59,775 nt of DNA from an uncultured Bacteroidales bacterium (GTDB lineage Bacteria > Bacteroidota > Bacteroidia > Bacteroidales > UBA932). The first letter of the stretch is position 1. Every line of letters begins with the position of its first letter. The DNA lies in assembly GCA_900320185.1 (NCBI GenBank), contig ONRD01000007.1:1-59775 (forward strand), in the 5' to 3' direction. Positions 1 to 8,309 of this stretch are shown one piece after another. The position numbers and the translations under genes were made by a program. The notes beneath the pieces are model-generated. The model ran no database searches. It saw nothing but the letters and a program-made list of their open reading frames with translations, and had not been told where the DNA came from.

Positions 1-1349
1 CCGAGGATCATGCACTTGGAGCGGCCCTTGAGGTAAAGGTAACCGTCAGCATCCATCACTCCGATGTCACCGGTCCTGAACCAGCCGTCTTCGGTGAAGC
101 TTTCCGCGGTTGCGGCTTCGTTCTTGAAGTAGCCGAGGAAAACATTGGCTCCCCTGGCCTGCACTTCGCCGGGTATCTCCCGGGGATCCGGAGAATCGAT
201 GCGGAGCTCCATGTTGGGAGCCGCGGTCCCGCAGGAATACAGTCTGGTCTTGTTGTAATGGGAATATGCTATGATAGGGGCGCACTCCGTCATCCCGTAG
301 CCCACCGTGAACGGAAAGCCGATCTTCCTGAAAAACTTCTCGACTTCAGGGTTGAAGGCCGCGCCTCCGATGATCACCTCCTCGAACCTGCCGCCGAACG
401 AAGCCTTCAGTTCACCGAGGATCTTGTTCTCGAGGACCTTGTCGAGAAGGGGCAGGCTGAAGAAAAGCTTGTGCCTGTCTATGACGGGCTTCAGTTTCTG
501 CTTGTAGATCTTCTCTATCACCAGCGGCACGGAGATTATGAAGTCGGGTTTCACGTCCCCGAAAGCCTGGATTATCACCTTCGGGCTCGGGACCTTCGTC
601 AGGAAGAAGACATGGGCACCGATAGACATTTCATAAAGGAACTCGAACATCATCCCGTACATGTGGGCCATGGGAAGGATGGACACGATCCTGGTCCCGC
701 AGCCCAGATGAGGGAACACATGCACTCTTGCGAACTCCAGGTTCGAACAAAGCGACCGGTATGGCAGCATGACTCCTTTCGAGAAGCCGGAAGTACCTGA
801 AGTATAGTTTATTATCGCGAGCTCATCAGGAGCGTCGAGATGGTAGTCGAGACATGCCGGACCGAAGGAATCGGGATACTTCCTGCCGAAACTCTCGTTC
901 AGGTGTTCCCGGATGGCATACAGGTCCCCGGATGCGGCATGGAGGAACCTGAGCGTCGTAATGTTGACGATCACCTTCACCTGGGGCATCTCTTCGGGGA
1001 GCAGGCTTGCGAATATGCCTTCATCCACGAACAGGAGCTTCGAGTCGGAGTGGTTGACAAGGTAATGGATATTGCCTGCCTTGAATTCATGGAGTATGGG
1101 CACAGGGACGGCGCCGAAAGTCAGGACGGCCAGGAAACACACGCCCCAGTTGGCCTGGTTGCGGCCACAGATGGCGACTTTGTCCCCTTTGGCCAGGCCG
1201 GCCTGCTCGAAGACTATGTGCAGTTTGGCGATCCTGCGGGCGACATCCCGGTAATGCAGCGTGATGCCGTTGTAATTGGACAAGGCCTCGCGGTCCCAGT
1301 TGGCCTTGATGCTCTGCTCGAACATCTTGTTCACCGATTGGAATTCCAT
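1..1349 (-). CDS. AMP-dependent acyl-CoA synthetase (partial, runs off left edge)
   Basis: ANL-superfamily adenylating enzyme, probably a long-chain acyl-CoA ligase that activates a carboxylic acid with ATP and then forms the CoA thioester. It starts at an ATG giving MEFQSVNKMFEQ; 449 codons are visible and the C-terminal part carrying the catalytic Lys lies outside the window. Seen motifs: the phosphate-binding core YTSGTSGFSKG near residue 182, the A5 motif GYGMTECAP near 350, the A7 motif RTGDIG near 424, and the following RxK hinge (KGRSK). A second, distinct ligase and an acyltransferase-like protein lie a little to the right on the same strand, which suggests linked acyl metabolism. The substrate cannot be told from the sequence. 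Confidence 0.88.
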   Translation of the reverse strand, partial: MEFQSVNKMFEQSIKANWDREALSNYNGITLHYRDVARRIAKLHIVFEQAGLAKGDKVAICGRNQANWGVCFLAVLTFGAVPVPILHEFKAGNIHYLVNHSDSKLLFVDEGIFASLLPEEMPQVKVIVNITTLRFLHAASGDLYAIREHLNESFGRKYPDSFGPACLDYHLDAPDELAIINYTSGTSGFSKGVMLPYRSLCSNLEFARVHVFPHLGCGTRIVSILPMAHMYGMMFEFLYEMSIGAHVFFLTKVPSPKVIIQAFGDVKPDFIISVPLVIEKIYKQKLKPVIDRHKLFFSLPLLDKVLENKILGELKASFGGRFEEVIIGGAAFNPEVEKFFRKIGFPFTVGYGMTECAPIIAYSHYNKTRLYSCGTAAPNMELRIDSPDPREIPGEVQARGANVFLGYFKNEAATAESFTEDGWFRTGDIGVMDADGYLYLKGRSKCMIL

Positions 1350-1373
1350 AGATACATTCTTCTTTAAGTCCGG

Positions 1374-1381
1374 CAAATTTA
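1374..1381 (-). promoter_or_regulatory. -7 box TAAATTTG for the partial CoA ligase
   Basis: On the minus strand this reads TAAATTTG, matching the Bacteroidota -7 consensus TAnnTTTG, about 24 bases before the ligase ATG. No clean -33 TTTG sits at the usual spacing, so this rests on the -7 box and its position alone. Confidence 0.4.
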
Positions 1382-1482
1382 CATACAAAAATCGGACTTG
1401 AAGCCAAGTTGATGTCCGGGAATTAAACCTTTCTCCGGCCAAGGAGTCTAACAATTCAGTAACACACTTTAAAAACAAGCAT

Positions 1483-1944
1483 ATGAAACGAACGATTATC
1501 ATTGCAGCCGCAGCTCTGTTGCTAGGCATCGGAGTGCAGGCACAGGACAAGCAGAAAGACAGCCGCAGGCCTGATGAAGCTACCATGATCCAGGGCCGTA
1601 CCCAGATGATGGTCAAGCAACTCGGGCTGGACGAGAACCAGGCAAAGCAACTTCTCGAACTGAACAAGGAATATTCCGGGAAGATGGTTCCCATGATGGG
1701 ACAGCGGCCGGGAAAGGGCAAGCCGGACGCCCGCAGGGACACGACCCGCAGAGGCGGCCCGGGCTCCGGGATGAGCAAGGAGAAGATGGAGGAATTCAAG
1801 ACCAACCGCGAAGCCTACGAGGCCAAGCTGAAAACCATCCTCACCGACGAGCAGTTCAAGAAATACCAGGAGCTTCAAGCCGCCAAGGGGCCACAGGGCC
1901 GCAGGTCCTCCCAGGGACACCAAGGACGCCGCCCCAGGAGCTGA
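1483..1944 (+). CDS. Spy/CpxP-like periplasmic protein
   Basis: Small exported protein of 153 residues. A signal peptide (MKRTIIIAAAALLLGIGVQA, cleavage before QD) is followed by a charged, mostly helical mature part. It carries the pattern LGLDENQAKQLLELNKEY near residues 47-64 and LKTILTDEQFKKYQEL near 117-132, the paired LxLTxxQ-type segments of the Spy/CpxP/ZraP group and of the Bacteroidota DUF4890-like proteins. Relatives are periplasmic chaperones or metal-stress proteins; the exact role here is unknown. The tail is rich in Arg, Gly and Gln. It stands alone, convergent with the ligase gene downstream. No TAnnTTTG box is obvious upstream. Confidence 0.65.
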   Translation: MKRTIIIAAAALLLGIGVQAQDKQKDSRRPDEATMIQGRTQMMVKQLGLDENQAKQLLELNKEYSGKMVPMMGQRPGKGKPDARRDTTRRGGPGSGMSKEKMEEFKTNREAYEAKLKTILTDEQFKKYQELQAAKGPQGRRSSQGHQGRRPRS

Positions 1945-1959
1945 ACCCCATGACCGGCA

Positions 1960-1982
1960 CGGCAGGCAAGGGCTTGCCGCCG
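1960..1982. terminator. Hairpin between convergent genes
   Basis: CGGC-A-GGCAAG then CTTGCC-GCCG forms a GC-rich stem with one bulged A and a very short loop, in the 41-base gap between two converging stop codons. There is no T-run, so it may act in either direction or mainly protect 3' ends. Confidence 0.45.
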
Positions 1983-1985
1983 GAC

Positions 1986-3680
1986 TTATGAAAGTTTGGT
2001 GTAGGCCACTTTCCCGACCAGCGTAGTCGGAAGTGAATCCCGGACTTCGATCACATATGGCATTGCATACTTGGCTACATGCTTCCTGCAATGTTCCATT
2101 ATGTCCTCGATAAGTTCGGGATCATTTTTCACGCCTTTTTTCAGGACTACGAAAGCCTTGACTTTCTGCATCTTGTACGGATCGCTCACGCCGATCACGC
2201 AGCTGCGCTGCACGGCTGGATGGCCCTCCAGCACATTTTCGATCTGGGACGGGTAGACATTGTAGCCGCTGGTGACTATCATCCTCTTTATCCTCTGGCG
2301 GAAATAGATGAAACCTTCTTCATCCATCACGCCGAGGTCTCCGGTATGGAGCCAGACATGGCCGTCGGCATGAGTGCGCAGCGTCTCGCGGTTCTCTTCT
2401 TCATGGTTGATGTAGCCGAGCATCATGGAAGGTCCGGTAAGGCATATCTCCCCTTCCTCGCCGTAAGGCACCTCCTCGCAGGTGCCTGGCCGGCAGATCT
2501 TGAAGAAGGTGTCCGGGAAAGGGATGCCGATGCTTCCTTCCTTTTCCTTGTCGTGAGGGGTAAGGCAGCATGCGGTCACGCACTCGGTCGTACCGTATCC
2601 CTCCCTGACGCGGACACTGGCATTATGCTCGGCAAGGAACTTGTCGAACTTCTTTTTAAGCTCCACACTGAGCGAGTCTCCTCCGGAGAAGACACCCTTA
2701 AGGCACGAAAGGTCCGCTCCGTCAAGATATTCGTTCCGCGTGATGGCCTCGAAGAGGGTCGGAACGCCTGCGATGAAATTCGGCTTCGTCCTGCGGATGA
2801 GCTTCGCATAGCTCTTCACATTGAACCTCGGCACAAGTATGGCGGTACCGCCGCAGTAGAGCATGGTGTGGATGCAGACCCCAAGTCCGAATCCATGGAA
2901 GACCGGCATCGCGGCCAGCATCCTGGCATGATGGACGTCCTCCTTGCTCATGGCCGCGGTCTGAAGGGCCAGGGCATTGAAATTCAAATCCGAAAGCATG
3001 ATTCCCTTGGTGACTCCGGTAGTTCCGCCGGAGAAGAGCACGACGGCCTCCTTGCGGTAGTCCTTGGCTGCCACGTACTCTCCCTTGTAGTCCCTGCCAA
3101 GCTTGAGCATACTCTTCCATGAAATGGTACCGGAATCTTCGACAAGACGGGGGAACTTCCTTTCAGTCAAGAGTTTCTGACCGATTGAGAGAGGGAAAGG
3201 CAGCTCTTCGGAGACCCTTGCGATTATAAGCTTGCTGAAAGGACGCTGGCTGCGGACCTCCTTGAACTTGGCAAAGAACTGGTCCAGGGTGATGGCCACG
3301 TCGCATCCGGCCTCGTTAAGGTAATAGACGATCTCGCCGACAGCCGAAAGAGGATGTACCATTGCGGCGACGGCACCTATCCGGTTCAGTCCGTACAGGC
3401 AGTAGATGGCCTGAGGCACGTTGGGAAGGCAGACCAGGACACGGTTCCCCGCCCTGATTCCCAAAGCATGCAGCGAACGCGCCACCAGGTCGATGTTCCT
3501 TGCCATCTCTCCGTAAGTGACCGTCTTTCCCATGAATGTCAGGGCCGGGAATCCCGGTTCAGCCTCAGCGGTATCAAGCACCGCCTCCGACATTGTCTTT
3601 TCACTGTAATCAAGGACGGCGGGTACGCCGTCATAGCTGTCCTTCCAAGGGCATGAAACGTCGCTATAATCGAATTTCAT
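1986..3680 (-). CDS. AMP-dependent acyl-CoA synthetase / carboxylate ligase
   Basis: Complete ANL-family ligase of 564 residues, usual length for acyl-CoA synthetases. Seen: core motif LFSGGTTGVTKGIMLSDLNF around residue 215, A5 motif GYGTTECVT near 365, A7 HTGDLG near 450, the hinge RIKRMIVTSGYNVYP, and the catalytic Lys in VGKVAY close to the C-terminus. It should form acyl-AMP and then acyl-CoA, or load an acyl acceptor. The ATG was chosen because the product opens with a normal N-terminal subdomain. It lies 14 bases downstream of the E2/CAT-like acyltransferase gene on the same strand, so both are probably in one transcript. Substrate unknown; it is clearly different in sequence from the truncated ligase at the left edge. 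Confidence 0.9.
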   Translation of the reverse strand: MKFDYSDVSCPWKDSYDGVPAVLDYSEKTMSEAVLDTAEAEPGFPALTFMGKTVTYGEMARNIDLVARSLHALGIRAGNRVLVCLPNVPQAIYCLYGLNRIGAVAAMVHPLSAVGEIVYYLNEAGCDVAITLDQFFAKFKEVRSQRPFSKLIIARVSEELPFPLSIGQKLLTERKFPRLVEDSGTISWKSMLKLGRDYKGEYVAAKDYRKEAVVLFSGGTTGVTKGIMLSDLNFNALALQTAAMSKEDVHHARMLAAMPVFHGFGLGVCIHTMLYCGGTAILVPRFNVKSYAKLIRRTKPNFIAGVPTLFEAITRNEYLDGADLSCLKGVFSGGDSLSVELKKKFDKFLAEHNASVRVREGYGTTECVTACCLTPHDKEKEGSIGIPFPDTFFKICRPGTCEEVPYGEEGEICLTGPSMMLGYINHEEENRETLRTHADGHVWLHTGDLGVMDEEGFIYFRQRIKRMIVTSGYNVYPSQIENVLEGHPAVQRSCVIGVSDPYKMQKVKAFVVLKKGVKNDPELIEDIMEHCRKHVAKYAMPYVIEVRDSLPTTLVGKVAYTKLS

Positions 3681-3694
3681 ATTCCTGTTTTCAA

Positions 3695-4588
3695 TCAGTC
3701 GATTTCTATTGGTGTGGACGCATCCTCGTCGAGAAGTTCCGGATGCTCGAACATCTTGCGTACAAGCTTGAGGGTCCTGGCGAAATAGTAGCCGTCGGCT
3801 ATGCGCTCATCGACGGTGATGCCCAGCTTGATGGTGTTGCGAAGCTCGTAACTGCCGTCCTCCTTGAAAAATGGACGCATCTTCTTCTCGCTTATCACCA
3901 CGAAGAACGAATTGGTCCCCCAGTCGAAGAGATGGTGGTAGTCGGCATTGAGCTTGATGCTGCCCAGATTGGTCACGAACACGCTGGAATAGCAAGGATC
4001 GTCCTTCGCCAGGGATTTCGGGTAGTGCCCGTGGTATTCCATCCTGTTCAACGTCCAGGCCAGGAAACGGAAAAGGGGGCGCGGCAGCTTCTGGACCACG
4101 TTCAGGACATTGGTGATGCCCTCAGTCTTGTCTTCCTTCCGGACTTTCCGGACATAGTCCTTCACATAATCATGAACCTGGTCGATCGGCGACCCGCCTT
4201 CCCTGTCGAGCACGAACTTGGCTTCGGATTCCTCAGCCGAATCGTTGAACTGGCGCTTCACGACGAAGGATACCTGGATCTTCTTCCTTTCGTAGAAACG
4301 GTGACCGGCGATGAAATAGTTCATCTTCGGACGGAGAAGGACCGCCTTGGCCAGGGCGGCGACTATGAAATGGAACCAGGTGTACTTGAAATCCTGGTCG
4401 AGGGCATTCTTCTTCGAGAGGAACCTGTCCACTTCGGTCAGGTCGACGACTTCGCTCATGACTGCCTCGTTCTTGGTCCTGGGCCCGAACATGTAAGGCA
4501 TCATCACGTGGATAGAGTCAAGTCCCGAGACATACCACCCGTCATGACGGTCACGACGGTTTTTCTTACGGTTTTCAACGGTTTGCAT
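3695..4588 (-). CDS. E2/CAT-fold acyltransferase-like protein (2-oxoacid dehydrogenase E2-type), His replaced by Glu
   Basis: 297-residue protein resembling the catalytic domain of dihydrolipoyl acyltransferases and chloramphenicol acetyltransferase. The C-terminal part shows FVTNLGSI followed by LGITVDERIADGYYFARTL, which lines up with the E2 signature (SxDHRVxDGxxxAxFL). The catalytic His of DHRxxDG is Glu here, while the flanking Asp, Arg and Asp-Gly remain. There is no lipoyl or peripheral-subunit-binding domain, so it is not a normal E2 chain. Being first in a probable two-gene operon with an adenylating CoA ligase fits transfer of an activated acyl group, but the chemistry is uncertain with Glu in the active site. 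I believe similar Glu variants occur in other Bacteroidales; this is from memory. Confidence 0.65.
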   Translation of the reverse strand: MQTVENRKKNRRDRHDGWYVSGLDSIHVMMPYMFGPRTKNEAVMSEVVDLTEVDRFLSKKNALDQDFKYTWFHFIVAALAKAVLLRPKMNYFIAGHRFYERKKIQVSFVVKRQFNDSAEESEAKFVLDREGGSPIDQVHDYVKDYVRKVRKEDKTEGITNVLNVVQKLPRPLFRFLAWTLNRMEYHGHYPKSLAKDDPCYSSVFVTNLGSIKLNADYHHLFDWGTNSFFVVISEKKMRPFFKEDGSYELRNTIKLGITVDERIADGYYFARTLKLVRKMFEHPELLDEDASTPIEID

Positions 4589-4617
4589 CAGTCAACGCTT
4601 GTTTTTTCAAAGGCAGG

Positions 4618-4625
4618 CAAATTTA
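4618..4625 (-). promoter_or_regulatory. -7 box TAAATTTG for the acyltransferase/ligase operon
   Basis: Minus-strand TAAATTTG about 30 bases upstream of the acyltransferase ATG, inside the divergent intergenic region it shares with the metallophosphoesterase gene. The -33 element is not clear. Confidence 0.42.
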
Positions 4626-4669
4626 ATAATTCCAAACCAAAACACCACCGGTTTTAACGATTTGTTTCT

Positions 4670-4677
4670 TATATTTG
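4670..4677 (+). promoter_or_regulatory. -7 box TATATTTG for the metallophosphoesterase gene
   Basis: Perfect TATATTTG in an AT-rich stretch about 57 bases upstream of the ATG. The same octamer recurs ahead of gtrA, the kinase gene and dnaN in this window, which supports its being the local -7 element. Confidence 0.47.
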
Positions 4678-4733
4678 TAAGGGACGGCACAAGGGAGAAG
4701 CGTGCCGGCCTCTACTGACAATACATTCTGGAT

Positions 4734-5813
4734 ATGGACAGACGGAAGTTTTTAAAGGATTCGGCGGCCGCAGCGGCAGCCGGGATGGCGATGACCTTTC
4801 CTTCGTTCGAAGGGAAGGCTTTCAACTCCGAGGGAAAGGCACTTCACGGCAAGGATGCCCCGGGGATGGACGTCGCATGCGACTTGAAGTTCCGCAAGGA
4901 CGGGAAATTCAAAGTCCTCCAGCTGACGGACACGCATTACATCTGGGAGGATCCCCGTTCGGACAGGGCAATGGAAAACGTGTGCGCCGTACTCGATTAC
5001 GAGAAACCGGATTTCGTCATACACACCGGGGACATCGTCTTCGGAACGCCGGCGGAAAAATCGGCGAGGGCCATACTTCAGCCCCTTGTCGACAGGGGCA
5101 TCCCCTTCGCCGTAGCCATGGGCAACCATGACAGCGACTTCGACCTCACCCGGACTGAGATGTACAAGGTTCTCCGCTCGGTCAAGGGAAACGTCAACAC
5201 TCCGGACGACAAGGGAATATCAGGCTGCTCCAACGACGTCCTGACCCTCTCCGGCCCGGAAGGGATCGAAAGGGTGTTCTATCTACTCGACTCCGGCAAC
5301 AGGGCCGAATTCGGCGGCGTCAAGTCCTGGGGATATGTCCACTCGGACCAGATTGCCTGGTACAGGGCGCACAGCGCCGCATTCGCAAAGTCTGCGGGCA
5401 AACCCGTACCGGCGCTCGCCTTCTTCCATATTCCCGTACCGGAGTTCTTCGATGCCCTTGCCGACAAGGGGAAGGTGATGAGGGGCAACATCGGGGAACA
5501 TCCCGGCGCCCCCGTCTTCAATTCCGGTCTCTACCTTGCGATGAGGGAGATGGGAGACGTACAGGCTATCGTCAGCGGCCATGACCACAACAACGACTAT
5601 GTAATGCTCTGGCAGGGTTTCTTCCAGATCTACGGACGTTTTTCAGGCTGCGACACCGTCTACAACGACCTCAAGCCCAACGGTGCACGGGTATTTGAAT
5701 TCACCCGCGGGGACGACGGATTCCGCACCTGGATACGCCTTTGCGACGGGAGCGTGGAACAGGACCTTTACCTCTATCCGGGAATGAAGAACCTCTCCTC
5801 GCCACGGGGATGA
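4734..5813 (+). CDS. Exported calcineurin-like metallophosphoesterase (Tat signal)
   Basis: 359-residue phosphoesterase of the purple-acid-phosphatase/calcineurin fold. The N-terminus MDRRKFLKDSAAAAAAG is a twin-arginine signal (RRxFLK plus an Ala-rich stretch), so it is likely folded in the cytoplasm and exported. Metal-binding motifs appear in order: LTDTHY (D65, H67), HTGDIV near 103, MGNHDSD near 130, and GHDHNND near 282, which together build a two-metal site. Related proteins hydrolyse phosphomonoesters or phosphodiesters outside the cytoplasm; the substrate is unknown. It has its own -7 box and is followed by a hairpin, so it may be transcribed alone. Confidence 0.85.
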   Translation: MDRRKFLKDSAAAAAAGMAMTFPSFEGKAFNSEGKALHGKDAPGMDVACDLKFRKDGKFKVLQLTDTHYIWEDPRSDRAMENVCAVLDYEKPDFVIHTGDIVFGTPAEKSARAILQPLVDRGIPFAVAMGNHDSDFDLTRTEMYKVLRSVKGNVNTPDDKGISGCSNDVLTLSGPEGIERVFYLLDSGNRAEFGGVKSWGYVHSDQIAWYRAHSAAFAKSAGKPVPALAFFHIPVPEFFDALADKGKVMRGNIGEHPGAPVFNSGLYLAMREMGDVQAIVSGHDHNNDYVMLWQGFFQIYGRFSGCDTVYNDLKPNGARVFEFTRGDDGFRTWIRLCDGSVEQDLYLYPGMKNLSSPRG

Positions 5814-5817
5814 CCCG

Positions 5818-5842
5818 CTCCCGCACGGTTTTGGCACGGGAG
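5818..5842 (+). terminator. Hairpin after the metallophosphoesterase gene
   Basis: CTCCCG and CGGGAG form a 6-bp GC stem around a 13-base loop shortly after the stop codon. No T-tract follows, so it may be a weak terminator or an mRNA 3' stabiliser. Confidence 0.35.
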
Positions 5843-5876
5843 GTGCTATTACAATCCTGAACAAGTCTGACTCGAC

Positions 5877-6890
5877 ATGAACAAACCTTCGTCAACAGCG
5901 CGTCTGAAGGATACCGCCATCGTGGTAGCCTGCGCCCTTCTCATAGGCATCAACATAGCTGTCTTCATTTTCTTTCCGGGACTGATGCATCCGGTCGCGA
6001 TAGTCCTTTCCAATGTGATCACCCTGGTCATCACGGTGCTCGCCTTCTCACCTGTCAGCAACCTTCTCGGACTCCAGGTCCGCAAGAAGGAGAAGGAACT
6101 CCTTGAAAGGCTCAGGGAGCAGCAGGCCCTCGAAGACAAAGTCAGCGAGCTGGAAGTCGAGAACCAGGAACTTTCCTCGCGCCTTGACACCAGGGACCAG
6201 ACCGCAGGGATGACCCAGGCGCTGAATTATACCTTCAAGCTGGAACAGATGGAATTCGCCAAGAAGGGATACGTCGTCAAGGAAGAGCCGCTGGACAGGC
6301 TCGACCCGGCCAGATACAGGCTCCCCGAAATGAACTGGTGGACCGTTTTCATCGGAGAATCAGGCGAAAAGAAGATCCAGTACATCCACAAGTTCTACTA
6401 CAAGGCCGCCATAGGCATTGATTTCGCCAAGGTAAAGTATGCCCTGGACGGGAACAGGATACTGTTCTGCGGAGTGCGTTTCGACAAGCTGCACGACATC
6501 AGCAGCGAACTCAGGCCGGACGAAGGCGACATCGACCGCTGCCACATCATCAGCGTGGACGGCTCCCGCACTGACATAAAGCACGACAAGGCCTTCAACG
6601 GCATCAAGAAGACCTACTGCGAAGAACAGGAGCGCGAAGTGAAGGAAAGCCTCGAGAAAGAGGTCGGCAATCTCTGCAACCTCTACACCGACATATTCAG
6701 GGACACCATGCAGAAACGGTACCCGCAGGTCGGCTTCGTCGACAGCATCGAAGACAGTACCATGAACTGGTACATACTGAACGGCAACACCAATGCCGGT
6801 GTTGCCGAAATAGCTTCAAACATGCTGATGCTCACGAACGTACTGGGAAAGACCCAGTCCGCCGGCGAGATTTCCTTCCCGCAGGCCTGA
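5877..6890 (+). CDS. Hypothetical membrane-anchored coiled-coil protein
   Basis: 337 residues, family not recognised. Two hydrophobic segments (about residues 13-33 and 37-60) anchor it in the inner membrane. A charged heptad-like stretch rich in Glu, Leu and Lys (about 66-105) should form a coiled coil. A soluble domain of about 220 residues follows, with mixed alpha/beta character, including YKAAIGIDFAKVKYALDGN and several acidic helices. The layout recalls small membrane-tethered cytoplasmic proteins. It ends with TGA directly abutting the reverse-complement stop codon of the next, convergent gene, leaving no intergenic base. Confidence 0.6.
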   Translation: MNKPSSTARLKDTAIVVACALLIGINIAVFIFFPGLMHPVAIVLSNVITLVITVLAFSPVSNLLGLQVRKKEKELLERLREQQALEDKVSELEVENQELSSRLDTRDQTAGMTQALNYTFKLEQMEFAKKGYVVKEEPLDRLDPARYRLPEMNWWTVFIGESGEKKIQYIHKFYYKAAIGIDFAKVKYALDGNRILFCGVRFDKLHDISSELRPDEGDIDRCHIISVDGSRTDIKHDKAFNGIKKTYCEEQEREVKESLEKEVGNLCNLYTDIFRDTMQKRYPQVGFVDSIEDSTMNWYILNGNTNAGVAEIASNMLMLTNVLGKTQSAGEISFPQA

Positions 6891-7898
6891 TCACTTGACG
6901 AAAGTCGACTCCTTCAGGTACTTGACGCTCCCCTCTACCCTTTCGAACTGCTTTCCGCTGTCGATGTCCTCGACTTCGACGAAGAAATCAGTGCCGCCGT
7001 TGGCGTAGAACTGGTCGAATATGTTCTTGAAATTCATCATTCCGGACTGGCCGAGAACGACGCGGTCCTTGATATGGAGCAGCTTGATCCGGTCGGCATG
7101 TTCCCTGAGGTACTCGACAGGGTCGTTCTGGCCCATGACCGTCCAGTAGACATCCATCTCGAACAGGACGTTGGCAGGATCGGTGTTGGCAAGGAAGAGG
7201 TCGAATATCTTCTCGCCGGGGATGCTGTCGAAAATGGTTCCCAACTGGGCTTTCGTACCTCCGGGGACCACTTTGGCGAATTCCATGTTGTGGTTGTGGT
7301 AGCCGAACTTCACCCCGGAGGCTTTCACCACCTCTCCGGAAGCGTTGAGCAGGTCGCAGAAGCTCAGGACTTCCTCCTTGCTCGAAAGGACAGGCATCAT
7401 GGGTTCGACAAGATAAGGGATCCCCATCTTGGCATGGTCATCGGCCATCTTCTTCCACGACTCCAGGATCGAGGCCTTCAGGCTCTCGGAAAAACGGCCG
7501 TCCTTCCCCTTGTTCTCACGTCCGGCGACCCCGGCAAAGAGTTCGGGAGGATTCGCGTGTGAGCTGACGATCTCAAGGCCGCAGTCCTCGACGGCTTTCT
7601 TGAAATCCATCATGGGGACACCGCCGACCGTACTGTCGGCGACATTGTAACCTGCAAGTTCAAGGGTAGTGAAGCCCATGTCCTTGAGTCTCTTGAGATT
7701 GGCAGAGAGGTCACCTGCGTAAAGCTCGGGACCGAGGGAATATATCTGCAGTCCGATCCTCTTGTCCTTGGCAGCTTCCGAGGCTGCAATCCCGGCGGCG
7801 ATCTCCTCCGGAGTCCGTTTGTCCTTGGGCGTACATCCGACCATCGCGCCCAGTGCGAGCACCGACGATCCTTTGATAAAGTCTCTTCTGTTGATCAT
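6891..7898 (-). CDS. Sugar phosphate isomerase/epimerase-family TIM-barrel lipoprotein
   Basis: 335-residue AP-endonuclease-2/xylose-isomerase-like TIM barrel. The N-terminus MINRRDFIKGSSVLALGAMVGC combines a twin-arginine motif with a lipobox (Cys22), so it is probably a Tat-exported lipoprotein. Typical barrel landmarks: KDKRIGLQIYSLGPEL near the first strand, FTTLELAGYN, EIVSSHANPP, FGYHNHNMEF, FEMDVYWTV, and KLLHIKDRV with metal-ligand His, Asp and Glu residues. Bacteroidales encode many such exported paralogs, often for unusual sugars or inositols; the substrate is unknown. A cytoplasmic-type paralog with a Sec signal lies about 1.2 kb to the right. Confidence 0.82.
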   Translation of the reverse strand: MINRRDFIKGSSVLALGAMVGCTPKDKRTPEEIAAGIAASEAAKDKRIGLQIYSLGPELYAGDLSANLKRLKDMGFTTLELAGYNVADSTVGGVPMMDFKKAVEDCGLEIVSSHANPPELFAGVAGRENKGKDGRFSESLKASILESWKKMADDHAKMGIPYLVEPMMPVLSSKEEVLSFCDLLNASGEVVKASGVKFGYHNHNMEFAKVVPGGTKAQLGTIFDSIPGEKIFDLFLANTDPANVLFEMDVYWTVMGQNDPVEYLREHADRIKLLHIKDRVVLGQSGMMNFKNIFDQFYANGGTDFFVEVEDIDSGKQFERVEGSVKYLKESTFVK

Positions 7899-8009
7899 GA
7901 TATCTGTTTTGTTGATTAGTTTCCAGTGTCGATTGCGAAGTTAAGAAAAAAAGTTCATTTCCAACTAAGGAATCAAATTGCTAACTTAGTCCCCAAAAGA
8001 ACATCGGAC

Positions 8010-8309
8010 ATGATAAAGCACATAGTCATGTGGAAACTGAAGCCGGAGGCTGAGGGCCACACAGCAAAGGAGAACGCATCGTGGATGAAAGAACACCTGG
8101 AAGCGCTTCTGGGGACCGTACCGGAGCTGAAGTCATGCCACGTCGGAATCAACATAGGACCCGAAGACAACTGCGAGGCATGCCTGGAGAGCACATTCGA
8201 GAGCATGGAAGACCTTGGGAAATACAAAGTACATCCCGAGCACGTCAAGGTCTCTTCCTACTGCAAGCTGGTCCGCGAATCACGGGTCGCCTGCGATTTT
8301 GAAATATGA
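8010..8309 (+). CDS. Dabb-domain (stress responsive A/B barrel) protein
   Basis: Small 99-residue protein. The start was set at the ATG giving MIKHIVMWKLKPEAEG, since this is the typical Dabb N-terminus (MxKHIVxxKLK). The rest, including HLEALLGTVPELKSCHVGINI, FESMEDLGKYKVHPEH and a final VACDFEI, matches the dimeric alpha/beta barrel fold. Dabb proteins range from stress proteins to small cyclases; none of the catalytic roles can be assigned here. Its stop overlaps the thioesterase start (ATGA), so the two are probably translationally coupled. Confidence 0.8.
   Translation: MIKHIVMWKLKPEAEGHTAKENASWMKEHLEALLGTVPELKSCHVGINIGPEDNCEACLESTFESMEDLGKYKVHPEHVKVSSYCKLVRESRVACDFEI

Noticed and set aside
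1-4588. Non-ribosomal peptide or polyketide cluster
   Set aside because: Free-standing ligases and one acyltransferase are present but no carrier protein, condensation or ketosynthase domain is seen.
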